A stretch of DNA of 64,000 bases from an uncultured Prochlorococcus sp. (GTDB taxonomy: Bacteria; Cyanobacteriota; Cyanobacteriia; PCC-6307; Cyanobiaceae): assembly GCA_902525075.1 (NCBI GenBank), contig CABZFV010000007.1, positions 1 to 64,000 of the forward strand. The letters are read 5' to 3'. The translations under genes were made by a program, and so were the position numbers. The notes under the pieces were generated by a model. It did not search any database and was not told where the DNA came from. It saw only the letters and a program-made list of their open reading frames with translations. This document shows, piece after piece, positions 27,919 to 37,363 of the stretch (positions are counted from its first letter, which is position 1; the number at the start of each line of letters is the position of its first letter).

Positions 27919-28269
27919 TTGAAAAAATTATCAAAAATTTTAATTATAGTCTGCCTGATTGTTCTTTATCCTGTAATAGTTAACTCGGCTGAAATTCTTC
28001 AAATTAAAAGTTCAAATACTATATTGGTGGGGGATCAAAATAGGAATTTAACTATTCGATTATTTTGTGTAAATGTAAATGAAAATGATGAGCTCGAAGC
28101 TACTAATTTACTTAAGAGTGAATTCCCAAGGGGAAGCAAAGTGAAAATAAAACCTTTTGGTTCTAAAGAGAATGTTTTGTTAGCAAAAGTTTTTAATATT
28201 AAAAGTAATAAGGAGATGACTGAATTATTAGTCACTAAAGACTTTACTAGTGAAATATGTCCAAGTTAA
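27919..28269 (+). CDS. exported degenerate SNase-like small protein (116 aa)
   Basis: An N-terminal signal peptide or anchor (about residues 5-22, IIVCLIVLYPVIVNSAE) precedes a small beta-rich domain. The pattern LTIRLFCVNV, then GSKVKIKPF and VLLAKVFNI matches the strands of staphylococcal-nuclease-like domains (RLxGIDAPE, then V-x-L, then GRxLAxV). The catalytic glutamate region and the GR arginine are missing, so nuclease activity is unlikely. A TTG start is used. It is a lone gene between ilvB and the convergent pgeF. Confidence 0.6.
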   Translation: MKKLSKILIIVCLIVLYPVIVNSAEILQIKSSNTILVGDQNRNLTIRLFCVNVNENDELEATNLLKSEFPRGSKVKIKPFGSKENVLLAKVFNIKSNKEMTELLVTKDFTSEICPS

Positions 28270-28275
28270 CTATCT

Positions 28276-29058
28276 CTATGAGCAAATAAAATTCCATTGC
28301 CTCGAGATTGTTTTGTTTTTTCTCCAGGAATTAAATTCATTTTGAAATTTGTATGTGCATAAATTTGAAATGTCTATATTTGTATTAGGAATGTTCTCAT
28401 TTAAAAGTTGTCTGTAGGCAGATTTTTTGAGATCAAGTTGATTTAAGTTTTGCTCTTTGAAGTAATTTGAATCACTAAAACAAAGATCTTTTTCGGTTTT
28501 AGTTAAATTCAAAGTTATTTTTTTGTTTTCGGCCTTTCTATAAAATTCTTTGAGTGTCAATTTATCAACCAGATAATGTTCCTTCGAAATTGCTGGTCCA
28601 ATAGCAACAAGTAAGTCATCTCGAGATGTCCCAAAATTATCGAAAATTTTAACTAGATTTTTTATTATTTTTTTTTCTAAACCTTTTCTTCCACAATGTA
28701 AGGCTGCTACATTTCTTGTCCTTTTATCGGCAAAAAATATTGGCATGCAATCAGCTGTGTAAATCCATAAGTTTTGATTACATTTATTTCCAATAAGACC
28801 ATCTGCATTAGTCTTACTCCCTTCTTGCGAAAGTGATCCAAAAACAATCACATTACTGTGAATTTGATTGGAGACACAATTTATGTAATTTTCATTAAAT
28901 TTATTCCCCAATAGTTGAAGAAAGTTCTCATGACTTGACTTCGTAAAGTATGCATGTTTGAAGTTATGTTGACTAAGGATAGGCGATAAATAATACTCAA
29001 ATTTTTTGTTTTGAATAAAAATTTCAGATTTTAAAAAATATGTTTCTTTATAAGATAT
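28276..29058 (-). CDS. pgeF: PgeF/YfiH laccase-domain protein with apparent AUA start
   Basis: Family member of the copper/zinc-binding multicopper-like purine nucleoside phosphorylase/polyphenol-oxidase fold. Visible are VSNQIHSNVIVF with the metal histidine, TADCMPIFFAD, ALHCGRKGLEKK (usual form HAGWRG) and CTYKFQNEFNSWRKNKT near the end. The first usual start codon in frame is a TTG at 28911, but the frame is open upstream to 29071 and encodes FKHAYFTK, the conserved N-terminus of the family. No ATG, GTG or TTG occurs there; AAGGAG followed 8 nt later by ATA (29058-29056) is the best start. Coordinates use that ATA. A conventional annotation would be 28276-28911. Confidence 0.8.
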   Translation of the reverse strand: MSYKETYFLKSEIFIQNKKFEYYLSPILSQHNFKHAYFTKSSHENFLQLLGNKFNENYINCVSNQIHSNVIVFGSLSQEGSKTNADGLIGNKCNQNLWIYTADCMPIFFADKRTRNVAALHCGRKGLEKKIIKNLVKIFDNFGTSRDDLLVAIGPAISKEHYLVDKLTLKEFYRKAENKKITLNLTKTEKDLCFSDSNYFKEQNLNQLDLKKSAYRQLLNENIPNTNIDISNLCTYKFQNEFNSWRKNKTISRQWNFICS

Positions 29059-29080
29059 AGTTTCTTCTCCTTAAATGAAT

Positions 29081-29986
29081 TTATGATATTAATTCAATAT
29101 CTCTCAAGATCCAGAATCCTGCAAATTTTTCGACATATGGCGTTGACTGTATGGAAATAAATTGATAACCAAAAGAATTTTTTTTATTCTCTAAAAACTT
29201 TGCACTTAAAATATTTGCATCTTTTTCGGGCAAATCTGTTACCAGCCACTTATCGTCTTCTGAAGCTTCAAGTATGAGTTGGTTCTTATTGATGACTAAT
29301 TTAATAGGTTCTAAACAACTGAACCAAGCAGAAAGTGCTAAAGATCTATCTTTGCTAAAAAGTCTTAATCCTGGAACTAAGTTATTGTCATCTAAATCTT
29401 CCTGAATTGGAAAAATATCTCCAAATTCCATAGGCCAATTCTCTGCTGATTTTAACTCGCCGATTGATATTTCAGAGATAGTTAAAGCATCGCCCCTTAC
29501 TGCTTCAGGCAGAGGTTGAGGAGGATTTTCCATTTTAGAAGTAAATGTAGGGGCTAATACGCCTCTTACATAACCTTTTTCCTTTGGATAAATCTCTTTT
29601 TCAAGAAATTCGATTCTATCTAATAAATCGTACGTTCTCCTACTCACAATAGGCTCAATACTTAGGGCCTCAAGAGATTTTTTAATGATCGATTTCATTG
29701 ACGACCGCCAGAATCGAACAATTGAAGGTTTCTCCCAACCTTGTTTTTTTGCCTCACTTATTGCTTCATTTAGCGCATTTGTAAGCCATACTGAGTTAAC
29801 TTCATTCGCAGGGCATTTTTTTTGCCAAAGAAAAATATCTTCTGTCTTATAACTTCTTGTAGAACAAATAATTAACTCCCACCTTTTTTTTCCATTTGAT
29901 TCAATAATTGGTCTTGAGTAAAAGTCTAATTCCCAATCTGAAATTTTTAATATAAGACTAGATTCCATTTTTTTATTGATGTTCAT
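29081..29986 (-). CDS. Tab2/Atab2-family RNA-binding protein
   Basis: Cyanobacterial homologue of the plastid Tab2/Atab2 proteins (DUF1092), which are needed for translation of photosystem I mRNAs. The recognisable pattern begins with WELDFYSRPI near residue 19 and KRWELIICS, then FWRSSMKSIIKKSLE near residue 95 and PSRRTYDLL-like VSRRTYDLLDR, and LPEAVRGDALT near residue 163, ending in GFWILRDIEL. The length of 301 fits. It overlaps the S1-domain gene by 4 nt, so the two RNA-binding proteins are co-expressed. Confidence 0.85.
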   Translation of the reverse strand: MNINKKMESSLILKISDWELDFYSRPIIESNGKKRWELIICSTRSYKTEDIFLWQKKCPANEVNSVWLTNALNEAISEAKKQGWEKPSIVRFWRSSMKSIIKKSLEALSIEPIVSRRTYDLLDRIEFLEKEIYPKEKGYVRGVLAPTFTSKMENPPQPLPEAVRGDALTISEISIGELKSAENWPMEFGDIFPIQEDLDDNNLVPGLRLFSKDRSLALSAWFSCLEPIKLVINKNQLILEASEDDKWLVTDLPEKDANILSAKFLENKKNSFGYQFISIQSTPYVEKFAGFWILRDIELIS

Positions 29987-31188
29987 TTATCTCGTTCTTT
30001 TTTATCGAAGAGTGCTTTAGTTTTTAGTGCTCTCGCTGTGGCTTCTTGCATAACTTTTTGCTTATCAATAATTAATTCTCCCGCAGAGTTCTCTAGGAGT
30101 GCTGTATTGAGACCAATGCGCCCTTTTTCGAGGTCAATTTCAGATATTAAAGCTTTTATAATTTCCCCTTCTCTAAAAACTTCTCTTAAAGAACGAATCG
30201 ATCCATTTGTTAGTGAGGATTGATGAAGAAGTCCACTAGCTCCACCTAAATCAATAAAGAATCCATATGGTTTTACAGCTAAAACTTCTCCTTCAATTAA
30301 TTGACCTAATTCTAGACTTGAAAGTTTAGAGACTAATGATGCTTTCTTTTCAGAAAGAACTAATTTCCTGGATTCTGGATTAACCTCAAGAAATGCGACT
30401 TTTAGATTTTTGCCAACAAAAGATTGATAATCTTGACCATCGTCAAGTTGAGATCTAGGGATGAATCCTCTTAATCCATCTACATCACAAGTAAGCCCAC
30501 CTCTGTTAAATCCATTAATTAAAACGTTAATTAACTCTCCATTTTTTGCAGAACTTGATACTTTCTCCCAACTTTGCCTGAGAATTAATGCCCGAGCGCT
30601 CACTGTGACCATCCCATCCGCATTTTGTTCTTTGATAACCAAAACTTCCATTTCAAGGCCTAAAGAAAACTTTTCTTTAAAATTTGTTATGACACCCAAA
30701 CCACATTCTTTTTTGGGCATATAACCAGGTGCTTTTCCACCAATGTCAACATATAATCCATCACTTTCAATTGCTATAACCTTACCTGAAATTGTTTCTC
30801 CAGTAGCCCCAATTGGCTCATTTGCATTTAAAGCCTCCAAAAAAGCACTTTCATCAAAATCATATTCATCAACTGTTCTTTCTAATTGAAAATCTGTGTT
30901 TTGCTCAGAAGAATTAAGGGGTTTATTAAAGTTTTGTTGAGTTAAATCTTGTTGAGGAATATCAAAATCCTTGGTCTTTGCATTACTGTCCTCAATTTCT
31001 TTTACCGAATCATCTTTAATGATTTGAGGTTTGATTACAATATTTTCTTTTTTAATATCTTCTTGTGAATTGGATTGCTCATTATCTATTTTTTGAGTAT
31101 CTTTCTTGCTTATGTGAAGTACCTGAAGAGGTTTTTTATTGCCCTTTGATTGGATATTATCTTGAGCATTTTTATTACTGACTCCCAT
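29983..31188 (-). CDS. S1 RNA-binding domain protein (ribosomal protein S1 paralogue)
   Basis: A disordered, Gln/Asn/Asp/Lys-rich N-terminal region of ~125 residues is followed by three S1 OB-fold repeats, each opened by a G-x-V/I strand: GKVIAIESDGLYVDIGGKAPGYM (about 134-), INVLINGFNRGGLTCDVDGLRGFIP (about 225-) and GEVLAVKPYGFFIDLGGASGLL (about 308-). This is the arrangement of the short cyanobacterial S1 paralogue (Rps1b-like). It overlaps the Tab2 gene by 4 nt. The role in mRNA binding/translation is inferred from the family. Confidence 0.88.
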   Translation of the reverse strand: MGVSNKNAQDNIQSKGNKKPLQVLHISKKDTQKIDNEQSNSQEDIKKENIVIKPQIIKDDSVKEIEDSNAKTKDFDIPQQDLTQQNFNKPLNSSEQNTDFQLERTVDEYDFDESAFLEALNANEPIGATGETISGKVIAIESDGLYVDIGGKAPGYMPKKECGLGVITNFKEKFSLGLEMEVLVIKEQNADGMVTVSARALILRQSWEKVSSSAKNGELINVLINGFNRGGLTCDVDGLRGFIPRSQLDDGQDYQSFVGKNLKVAFLEVNPESRKLVLSEKKASLVSKLSSLELGQLIEGEVLAVKPYGFFIDLGGASGLLHQSSLTNGSIRSLREVFREGEIIKALISEIDLEKGRIGLNTALLENSAGELIIDKQKVMQEATARALKTKALFDKKERDK

Positions 31189-31254
31189 CGTAGGTAAAAT
31201 AAGAATAATTAATTACTAACATACTCTAAATGTTAGTACTCAAAATTAAAATTA

Positions 31255-32049
31255 ATGAACTTTAAACCAATACCTAATAAATTTGAATATTTAAATTGGC
31301 AAGAAATTGAGTGTGTTGCAAAAAACAAAAGATCAACAGTGATTTGGCCATTCGGCGCTGTTGAGCAACATGGACCGCATCTGCCTCTTGCTACAGACAG
31401 TATTTTTGTTGATGAAATTATTAGCGAAGTTTTTAAATTACTCTCTGCCGATATTCCATTAAAAAAACTTCCAACACAATATATTGGTTTTTCTCCAGAA
31501 CATAAGGGTTTCTCTGGGACAATTTCACTTTCCTCAGATTTAATAACCTCAATGATAAAGGAAGTCGGAGGTCAATTATCTAAAATGGGTTTTAAAAGAT
31601 TGATATTAATTAATGGACATGGAGGTCAAATTTCACTATTAAATACAGCTGCAAGAGAGCTAAGAAGTGTAGCGCCAGGCATGGCAGTTTTCCCTTGTTT
31701 CTTATGGAGTGGTGTGAATGGATTAAGTGAATTGTTAACAAAAACTGAGATTGAGGATGGGCTTCATGCTTCTTTAGCTGAAACAAGTTTGATGCTGGCT
31801 TTGAAGCCAGAATTAGTAGGTGATGAACGCCCAAATGAGGGGTATAAATTAGAGATCCCTGAAGGTTGGAGTCTAGAGGGCAATGCGCCAACTGCTTGGC
31901 TTACTGAAGACTTCAGTAAATCAGGTGTTATTGGAGATAGTAGAGGAGCAAATGAGTCTTTAGGAAAAAATTTAAAGAAATTATTGATTAATCATTGGTT
32001 TAAATTGATTATGAATCTGATGCAATCAGATTGGCCAAACAATTCTTAA
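31255..32049 (+). CDS. creatininase-family amidohydrolase
   Basis: Metal-dependent hydrolase of the creatininase/MftE family. The motif FGAVEQHGPHLPLATDSIF near residue 36 supplies metal ligands (E, H, D), LINGHGGQ near residue 120 is the second family box, and HASLAETSLML near residue 172 adds a glutamate. Length 264 is typical. The physiological substrate in picocyanobacteria is not known. It precedes the alkane genes on the same strand but a promoter-like box lies between. Confidence 0.88.
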   Translation: MNFKPIPNKFEYLNWQEIECVAKNKRSTVIWPFGAVEQHGPHLPLATDSIFVDEIISEVFKLLSADIPLKKLPTQYIGFSPEHKGFSGTISLSSDLITSMIKEVGGQLSKMGFKRLILINGHGGQISLLNTAARELRSVAPGMAVFPCFLWSGVNGLSELLTKTEIEDGLHASLAETSLMLALKPELVGDERPNEGYKLEIPEGWSLEGNAPTAWLTEDFSKSGVIGDSRGANESLGKNLKKLLINHWFKLIMNLMQSDWPNNS

Positions 32050-32117
32050 ATAAGTTTTTAAGTAAAAAATGTGACTTAACAATTGAAACTATTTTCATGA
32101 TATTTAAATAAACTCTC

Positions 32118-32123
32118 TATAAT
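32118..32123 (+). promoter_or_regulatory. consensus -10 box upstream of ado
   Basis: Exact TATAAT. Transcription from here would start near 32130, six nt before the first possible ATG (32136) and about 33 nt before the ATG I prefer (32163). No good -35 box is seen at the expected distance. Confidence 0.45.
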
Positions 32124-32162
32124 CATGTAATATTCATGCATAATGAGCTAAAGATTACTGAC

Positions 32163-32891
32163 ATGCAAACTCTAGAATCAAATAAAAAAGCTATTGAAGA
32201 ATTGACTAATCCTACTTCTTTAGATTTACCCGACTTCACTTCAGATTCTTATAAGGATGCATACAGCAGAATAAATGCAATTGTCATAGAGGGAGAGCAA
32301 GAGGCTCATGATAATTACATTTCAATAGCAACTTTAATTCCAAATGAATTAGAGGAGTTAACTAAATTGGCGAGAATGGAAATGAAACATAAAAAAGGCT
32401 TTACTGCATGTGGAAGAAATTTAGGGGTAGTAGCTGATATGAAATTTGCTAAAAAATTCTTTTCTAAATTACATGGTAATTTTCAAGTTGCTCTTGAAAA
32501 AGGAAATTTGACAACATGTCTTTTAATACAAGCCATCTTAATAGAAGCATTTGCAATTTCTGCTTATAACGTCTATATAAGAGTTGCGGATCCTTTCGCA
32601 AAAAAAATAACAGAGGGAGTGGTTAAAGATGAATATCTTCATTTAAATTATGGTCAAGAGTGGCTTAAAGAGAATCTATCTACTTGTAAAGAGGAATTAA
32701 TGGAAGCTAATAAGGTTAATCTTCCTTTAATTAAAAAGATGTTAGATGAAGTAGCAGATGACGCATCAATTTTAGCTATGGACAGAGAAGAATTAATGGA
32801 AGAATTTATGATTGCTTATCAAGATACATTGATGGAAATAGGTCTAGATAATAGAGAAATTGCAAGAATGGCTATGGCAGCTATCGTCTAA
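32163..32891 (+). CDS. ado: aldehyde deformylating oxygenase (alkane synthase)
   Basis: Ferritin-like di-iron enzyme that converts fatty aldehydes to alkanes (C15/C17) plus formate, producing the hydrocarbons of marine picocyanobacteria. Di-iron ligands are visible: EGEQEAHDN, the EMKHKKG pair, EAFAIS, and DEYLHLNYG. I use ATG at 32163 (MQTLESNKKAI), giving 242 residues, as expected for the family; the nine residues from 32136 are probably untranslated because the -10 box is too close. AYNVYIRV has asparagine where histidine is common in the family, but this is not an iron ligand. Confidence 0.95.
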   Translation: MQTLESNKKAIEELTNPTSLDLPDFTSDSYKDAYSRINAIVIEGEQEAHDNYISIATLIPNELEELTKLARMEMKHKKGFTACGRNLGVVADMKFAKKFFSKLHGNFQVALEKGNLTTCLLIQAILIEAFAISAYNVYIRVADPFAKKITEGVVKDEYLHLNYGQEWLKENLSTCKEELMEANKVNLPLIKKMLDEVADDASILAMDREELMEEFMIAYQDTLMEIGLDNREIARMAMAAIV

Positions 32892-32958
32892 TTACTTTTC
32901 TAATTAATTAAGGCTTTTAATAATTAATCAATCCTATTTAAGTAGTGACCTCTGTGCT

Positions 32959-32980
32959 ATTGTTCATAACAATGTATAGA
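32959..32980 (+). promoter_or_regulatory. palindrome and -10-like box upstream of aar
   Basis: ATTGTT (32959-32964) and AACAAT (32968-32973) are inverted repeats around CAT, followed by TATAGA at 32975-32980, 20 nt before the aar start. This suggests aar can be transcribed independently of ado. Confidence 0.4.
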
Positions 32981-32999
32981 AACCATTTATAAATTTTAA

Positions 33000-34040
33000 A
33001 TGTTTGGGTTAATAGGCCACTCAACCAGTTTTGAAGATGCAAAAAGAAAAGCTTCGATGCTAGGCTTTGATCATATTGCAGATGGAGACTTGGATGTTTG
33101 GTGTACTGCTCCTCCTCAGCTTGTTGAAAATGTAGAAGTTAAGAGTGCTACTGGAATATCTATTGAAGGTTCTTATATAGATTCGTGCTTTGTCCCTGAA
33201 ATGCTTTCTAGGTTTAAAACGGCTAGAAGAAAAGTACTAAATGCTATGGAACTAGCTCAGAAAAAAGGGATTAACATTACCGCTTTAGGAGGATTTACTT
33301 CTATTATTTTTGAGAATTTTAATCTTCTACAGCATAAACAAATTAGAAATACTTCATTAGAGTGGGAAAGGTTTACTACTGGCAATACTCATACCGCCTG
33401 GGTTATTTGTAAGCAACTTGAAATAAATGCGCCTCGTATTGGGATAGACCTTAAAAAAGCAACTGTTGCTGTAATTGGTGCTACAGGTGATATTGGTAGT
33501 GCTGTTTGTAGATGGCTTATCAATAAAACTGGGATTTCAGAACTTCTTATGGTAGCAAGACAACAAGAACCATTAGCGCTGTTACAAAAAGAATTAGATG
33601 GTGGCACCGTAACAAGCTTAAATGAGGCATTGCCTCAGGCGGATATTGTTGTATGGGTTGCAAGTATGCCTAAAACTATTGAAATAGATACAAATAACTT
33701 AAAAAAACCATGTTTAATGATTGATGGCGGATACCCCAAAAATCTTGATGAGAAATTTCAGGGTAAAAATATTCATGTTTTAAAAGGAGGTATAGTAGAG
33801 TTTTTTAATGATATTGGTTGGAATATGATGGAACTTGCGGAAATGCAAAACCCTCAGCGAGAGATGTTTGCTTGCTTTGCAGAAGCTATGATTTTAGAAT
33901 TTGAAAAGTGTCATACGAATTTTAGTTGGGGAAGAAATAACATTTCCCTTGAAAAGATGGAGTTTATTGGAGCAGCATCTTTAAAGCATGGTTTTTCTGC
34001 GATTGGACTTGATATGCAGCCTAACGTATTAACTGTTTAA
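33000..34040 (+). CDS. aar: long-chain acyl-ACP reductase (aldehyde-forming)
   Basis: NADPH-dependent reductase that makes fatty aldehydes from acyl-ACP, the substrate of the neighbouring oxygenase. The opening [15 protein letters not shown] is characteristic, and [18 protein letters not shown] near residue 157 is the nucleotide-binding Rossmann motif. The catalytic cysteine is likely in the LGGFTS or DSCFVP segment, which I cannot settle. Length 346 is normal. It lies 108 nt after ado and 3 nt before accA, linking alkane synthesis to fatty-acid supply. Confidence 0.95.
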   Translation: MFGLIGHSTSFEDAKRKASMLGFDHIADGDLDVWCTAPPQLVENVEVKSATGISIEGSYIDSCFVPEMLSRFKTARRKVLNAMELAQKKGINITALGGFTSIIFENFNLLQHKQIRNTSLEWERFTTGNTHTAWVICKQLEINAPRIGIDLKKATVAVIGATGDIGSAVCRWLINKTGISELLMVARQQEPLALLQKELDGGTVTSLNEALPQADIVVWVASMPKTIEIDTNNLKKPCLMIDGGYPKNLDEKFQGKNIHVLKGGIVEFFNDIGWNMMELAEMQNPQREMFACFAEAMILEFEKCHTNFSWGRNNISLEKMEFIGAASLKHGFSAIGLDMQPNVLTV

Positions 34041-34043
34041 ATT

Positions 34044-35051
34044 ATGGCTAAACGTTACCTACTTGATTTTGAAAAACCTCTTGTTGAACTTGAGAAGCAG
34101 ATAGAGCAAATTAAAGAATTAGCTCGAGATTCAGAAGTAGATGTTAGTCAACAGCTTCTGCAGCTTGAAACCTTAGCTGCTAGGAGAAGAGAAGAAATAT
34201 TTAAATCTCTCACCCCTGCTCAAAAGATTCAGGTAGCTAGACATCCTCAGAGACCTAGTACTTTGGATTTTGTTCAAATGTTTTGTGATGACTGGATAGA
34301 ATTACATGGAGACAGAAATGGTGGCGATGATATGGCACTAATTGGGGGGATAGGTTCGATAAATAATAGACCAGTGTTGATGTTAGGGCATCAGAAAGGA
34401 AGGGACACAAAAGAAAATGTAGTAAGAAACTTTGGGATGGCAAAACCAGGAGGTTACAGAAAAGCTCTTAGATTAATGCAGCATGCAAATAGATTTTCTT
34501 TGCCAATTCTTACATTTATTGATACCCCTGGAGCTTATGCTGGTTTAAAAGCTGAAGAACAAGGTCAAGGTGAAGCGATTGCAAGAAACCTTAGAGAGAT
34601 GTTTGGATTAAAAGTTCCAATTGTGGCTACTGTCATTGGAGAAGGAGGTTCTGGAGGAGCACTTGGAATAGGTGTTGCCGATAGGTTACTAATGTTTGAA
34701 CACAGTGTTTACACAGTTGCTAGTCCAGAAGCATGTGCATCAATTTTGTGGAGAGATGCTGCGAAGGCACCAGAAGCTGCATCAGCACTTAAAATCACAG
34801 GTAAAGATTTACTTAAATTAGGCATAATAGATGAGGTATTACCTGAACCTTCTGGTGGGAATAATTGGGCTCCTTTAGATGCGGGTAACACACTAAAAGA
34901 GGCTATTGAGAAACACCTAAACGCTTTACTTCAAATGCCTGAAGAAGAATTAATTGAGGAAAGATATAAAAAGTTTAGGGTATTAGGTAAATTTATCGAA
35001 GCAAATAATATTGAAGAGATTTATAGTGAAATCCCCCAAAAAACTGAATAA
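34044..35051 (+). CDS. accA: acetyl-CoA carboxylase carboxyltransferase subunit alpha
   Basis: Transfers carboxyl from biotin to acetyl-CoA to give malonyl-CoA, the first step of fatty-acid synthesis. The carboxyltransferase fold is shown by [19 protein letters not shown] near residue 154, [16 protein letters not shown] near residue 199 and [20 protein letters not shown] near residue 227. Length 335 is standard. Just 3 nt separate it from aar upstream, and the SDR gene begins within or right after its end. Confidence 0.97.
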   Translation: MAKRYLLDFEKPLVELEKQIEQIKELARDSEVDVSQQLLQLETLAARRREEIFKSLTPAQKIQVARHPQRPSTLDFVQMFCDDWIELHGDRNGGDDMALIGGIGSINNRPVLMLGHQKGRDTKENVVRNFGMAKPGGYRKALRLMQHANRFSLPILTFIDTPGAYAGLKAEEQGQGEAIARNLREMFGLKVPIVATVIGEGGSGGALGIGVADRLLMFEHSVYTVASPEACASILWRDAAKAPEAASALKITGKDLLKLGIIDEVLPEPSGGNNWAPLDAGNTLKEAIEKHLNALLQMPEEELIEERYKKFRVLGKFIEANNIEEIYSEIPQKTE

Positions 35052-35760
35052 CTTGAAACTAGCTTTTTTAACAGGTGCTACGAAAGGTATTGGTAGATCT
35101 ACCGCAATTACTTTTGCCAATGCTGGTTGGGATTTAATTTTACTCTCTAGGAATATGGATTTAATGGAGAAACTAAAGAGCGAACTGTTGACCACTAAAT
35201 CAAAAATTAACCTAATAAAATGTGATTTATCTAATCCTCTAGAAATAGAGCATTGTGTTAAGGAGGCAATTGAGAAGTATGGGTGCCCTTCAGTATTGAT
35301 AAATAATGCAGGTTGCGCGTTTAATGGCCCTTTAGTTGAAATGGAATTAGGTCAATGGGAACAAACTATTCAACTAAACCTCACAAGTGTTTTTCAGATT
35401 TGTAGTTCAATAATTCCTCAAATGAGAAAAAATGGTGGTTTAGTTATTAATGTCAGTAGTCATGCGTCTTATAATGCATTCCCCCACTGGGGGGCTTATT
35501 GTGTTTCAAAATCTGCACTAGCTATGTTTACTAGATGCCTGAGGGAGGAGGAGAGATCTAATTCAATAAGAGCGTGTACAATAACTCTTGGTTCAGTAAA
35601 TACTCCTCTTTGGGACTCCGAATCAATCAATTCTGATTTTGATAGAACTTCTATGCTCTCCTCAAAAGAGGTATCAGAAACTATTCTCTACATGGCTCAA
35701 AAACCTAAATCACAATTGATCGAAGACTTGACTTTGATGCCTTCTGGCGGAGCCTTTTAA
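35026..35760 (+). CDS. short-chain dehydrogenase/reductase
   Basis: Classical [16 protein letters not shown] binds the dinucleotide, NNAGC near residue 85 stabilises the core, and the catalytic serine (VSSHASYN) and Tyr-x3-Lys (YCVSKSAL) are intact. The start is unclear: a TTG at 35011, the GTG at 35026 or a TTG at 35053 all fit the frame; I chose 35026, which overlaps accA by 26 nt. The substrate is unknown; the position behind accA suggests, but does not show, a lipid role. Confidence 0.85.
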   Translation: MKSPKKLNNLKLAFLTGATKGIGRSTAITFANAGWDLILLSRNMDLMEKLKSELLTTKSKINLIKCDLSNPLEIEHCVKEAIEKYGCPSVLINNAGCAFNGPLVEMELGQWEQTIQLNLTSVFQICSSIIPQMRKNGGLVINVSSHASYNAFPHWGAYCVSKSALAMFTRCLREEERSNSIRACTITLGSVNTPLWDSESINSDFDRTSMLSSKEVSETILYMAQKPKSQLIEDLTLMPSGGAF

Positions 35761-35913
35761 ACATTCTGTTTATCTGATTAATCGTAAAACAGTGATTTTT
35801 TTTAGTGCTATTCGAACCCGATTGAACAAGAGAATGTGATATAGTATATGGGCAATTAAGCTTTAGGAAGATACAGTTAATTAAGTTGCATACAATTTTC
35901 TGTTTAGAATTTT

Positions 35914-36654
35914 ATGACCTCTACATTACCCAACGATAATATTAAAAACTTTGACGACCAGATTACTAATAAACTAATTTCTGAAATCATAAGAGACAGA
36001 ATTAAGAATTCTGGTACAAGATTTAGTGCTAACGATAATATTTCTGATTTTATAAATCCTGGTGAATTAGAAATTTTAGAAAAAGAAGTAGCCTCAAGAG
36101 TTAAAGACTTACTAAAGTCCCTAGTAATTGATGTTGAAAATGATCATAATACTCAAGAAACTGCTGAAAGAGTTTCTAAAATGTACCTTAATGAAGTTTT
36201 TAAAGGTAGATATCATGAACAACCTAAAGTTACAAGTTTCCCTAATGATAAGAAACTTGATGAAATCTATACAGTTGGTCCAATCTCGGTAAGATCTGCA
36301 TGTTCACATCATTTAGTTCCAATCCTTGGAGAGTGTTGGATAGGTATTAAACCTGGGAATAAAGTCATAGGACTTTCAAAATTTGCGAGAGTTGCTGATT
36401 GGGTTTTTTCAAGACCTCATATTCAGGAAGAAGCTGTAATGATCCTTGCAGATGAAATTGAAAAACTTTGTGAACCTAAAGGTTTAGGCATTATTGTAAA
36501 AGCCCAACATTATTGTATGAAGTGGAGGGGAGTCAAAGAACCAAATACAAGTATGATTAATTCTGTGGTTAGAGGAGATTTTAGACACGATTTAAGTTTA
36601 AAACAAGAATTTTTTGAGCTTGTAAAACAACAGTCCGCTACCAATAATTACTAA
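35914..36654 (+). CDS. folE: GTP cyclohydrolase I
   Basis: First step of folate (tetrahydropterin) synthesis. The zinc-binding Cys/His cluster CSHHLVPILG near residue 130 and the C-terminal HYCMKWRGVKEP near residue 201 are diagnostic. Length is 246 with an N-terminal extension of ~60 residues. TATAGT at about 35840 is a plausible -10 box in the upstream gap (35761-35913), which is otherwise empty. The stop overlaps the convergent trpF stop by 4 nt. Confidence 0.95.
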   Translation: MTSTLPNDNIKNFDDQITNKLISEIIRDRIKNSGTRFSANDNISDFINPGELEILEKEVASRVKDLLKSLVIDVENDHNTQETAERVSKMYLNEVFKGRYHEQPKVTSFPNDKKLDEIYTVGPISVRSACSHHLVPILGECWIGIKPGNKVIGLSKFARVADWVFSRPHIQEEAVMILADEIEKLCEPKGLGIIVKAQHYCMKWRGVKEPNTSMINSVVRGDFRHDLSLKQEFFELVKQQSATNNY

Positions 36655-37307
36655 TTTCTTTTTAAAAAATTAAAAATATCTTCTGTTTTTTTAATATCTT
36701 TTAAACCCGGAGAAAATTCAATACTACTTGAAATATCTAGTCCATCAGGTTTTATATCTGTAATGATTTCATTAATCCATTCAATTGATATTCCACCTGC
36801 TAACCACCAAGGTTTGCTAAATTGGAGATTCTTTAGATAAGTAGATTTTATTTTTTTCCCTGAACCTCCATAAGTTTTTTCATTCCAAGAATCAAGTAGG
36901 ATAGCATCTACAAAATCCTCAAAAGGCTTTATTTTATCTATATCCTTTTCCGTTTTTATTCTAAAAGCCTTCCATAGGCCAATATTGGGAATTTTTTCCC
37001 TCATTTTTTTGCAGTAATCAATATCTTCATCTCCATGTAATTGAATGATAGTTTCACTCGGATTTCCTAAGAAATTTTTAATAATTAAGTCTATTGGACA
37101 ATTTTGGACAACTGATACCCTTTCGATTTTTGGATACAGCTTTTCTAAGGTTTTAAAAATTTTTTTCTTAATTTCAGCTGATATATATCTTGGTGAATCT
37201 TCCACTGAAATAATGCCGATGGCATGTGCTCCTAATTTTGCGACTTGAAGAGCTTGTTCTTCTGAGGTTAGGCCACAAATTTTAATTAAGGTATTAGTCT
37301 TGGGCAT
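36651..37307 (-). CDS. trpF: phosphoribosylanthranilate isomerase
   Basis: TIM-barrel isomerase of tryptophan synthesis. Opens with IKICGLTSEEQA, whose cysteine is catalytic, and has LDSWNEKTYGGSGKK near residue 140 and the phosphate-binding LAGGIS with ISSSIE near the end. Length 218 is typical. It is convergent with folE with a 4-nt overlap of the stop codons and divergent from the site-2 protease gene. Confidence 0.95.
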   Translation of the reverse strand: MPKTNTLIKICGLTSEEQALQVAKLGAHAIGIISVEDSPRYISAEIKKKIFKTLEKLYPKIERVSVVQNCPIDLIIKNFLGNPSETIIQLHGDEDIDYCKKMREKIPNIGLWKAFRIKTEKDIDKIKPFEDFVDAILLDSWNEKTYGGSGKKIKSTYLKNLQFSKPWWLAGGISIEWINEIITDIKPDGLDISSSIEFSPGLKDIKKTEDIFNFLKRN

Positions 37308-37363
37308 ATAATTATTTTGATATGTAAGATTAATATTATTAATAAATATAGCGGAGATTATTT

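Noticed and set aside
35808-35825. TTCGAACCC stretch resembling a tRNA T-loop
   Set aside because: The flanking bases cannot form the 5-bp T stem on either strand and no acceptor or anticodon arm is seen.
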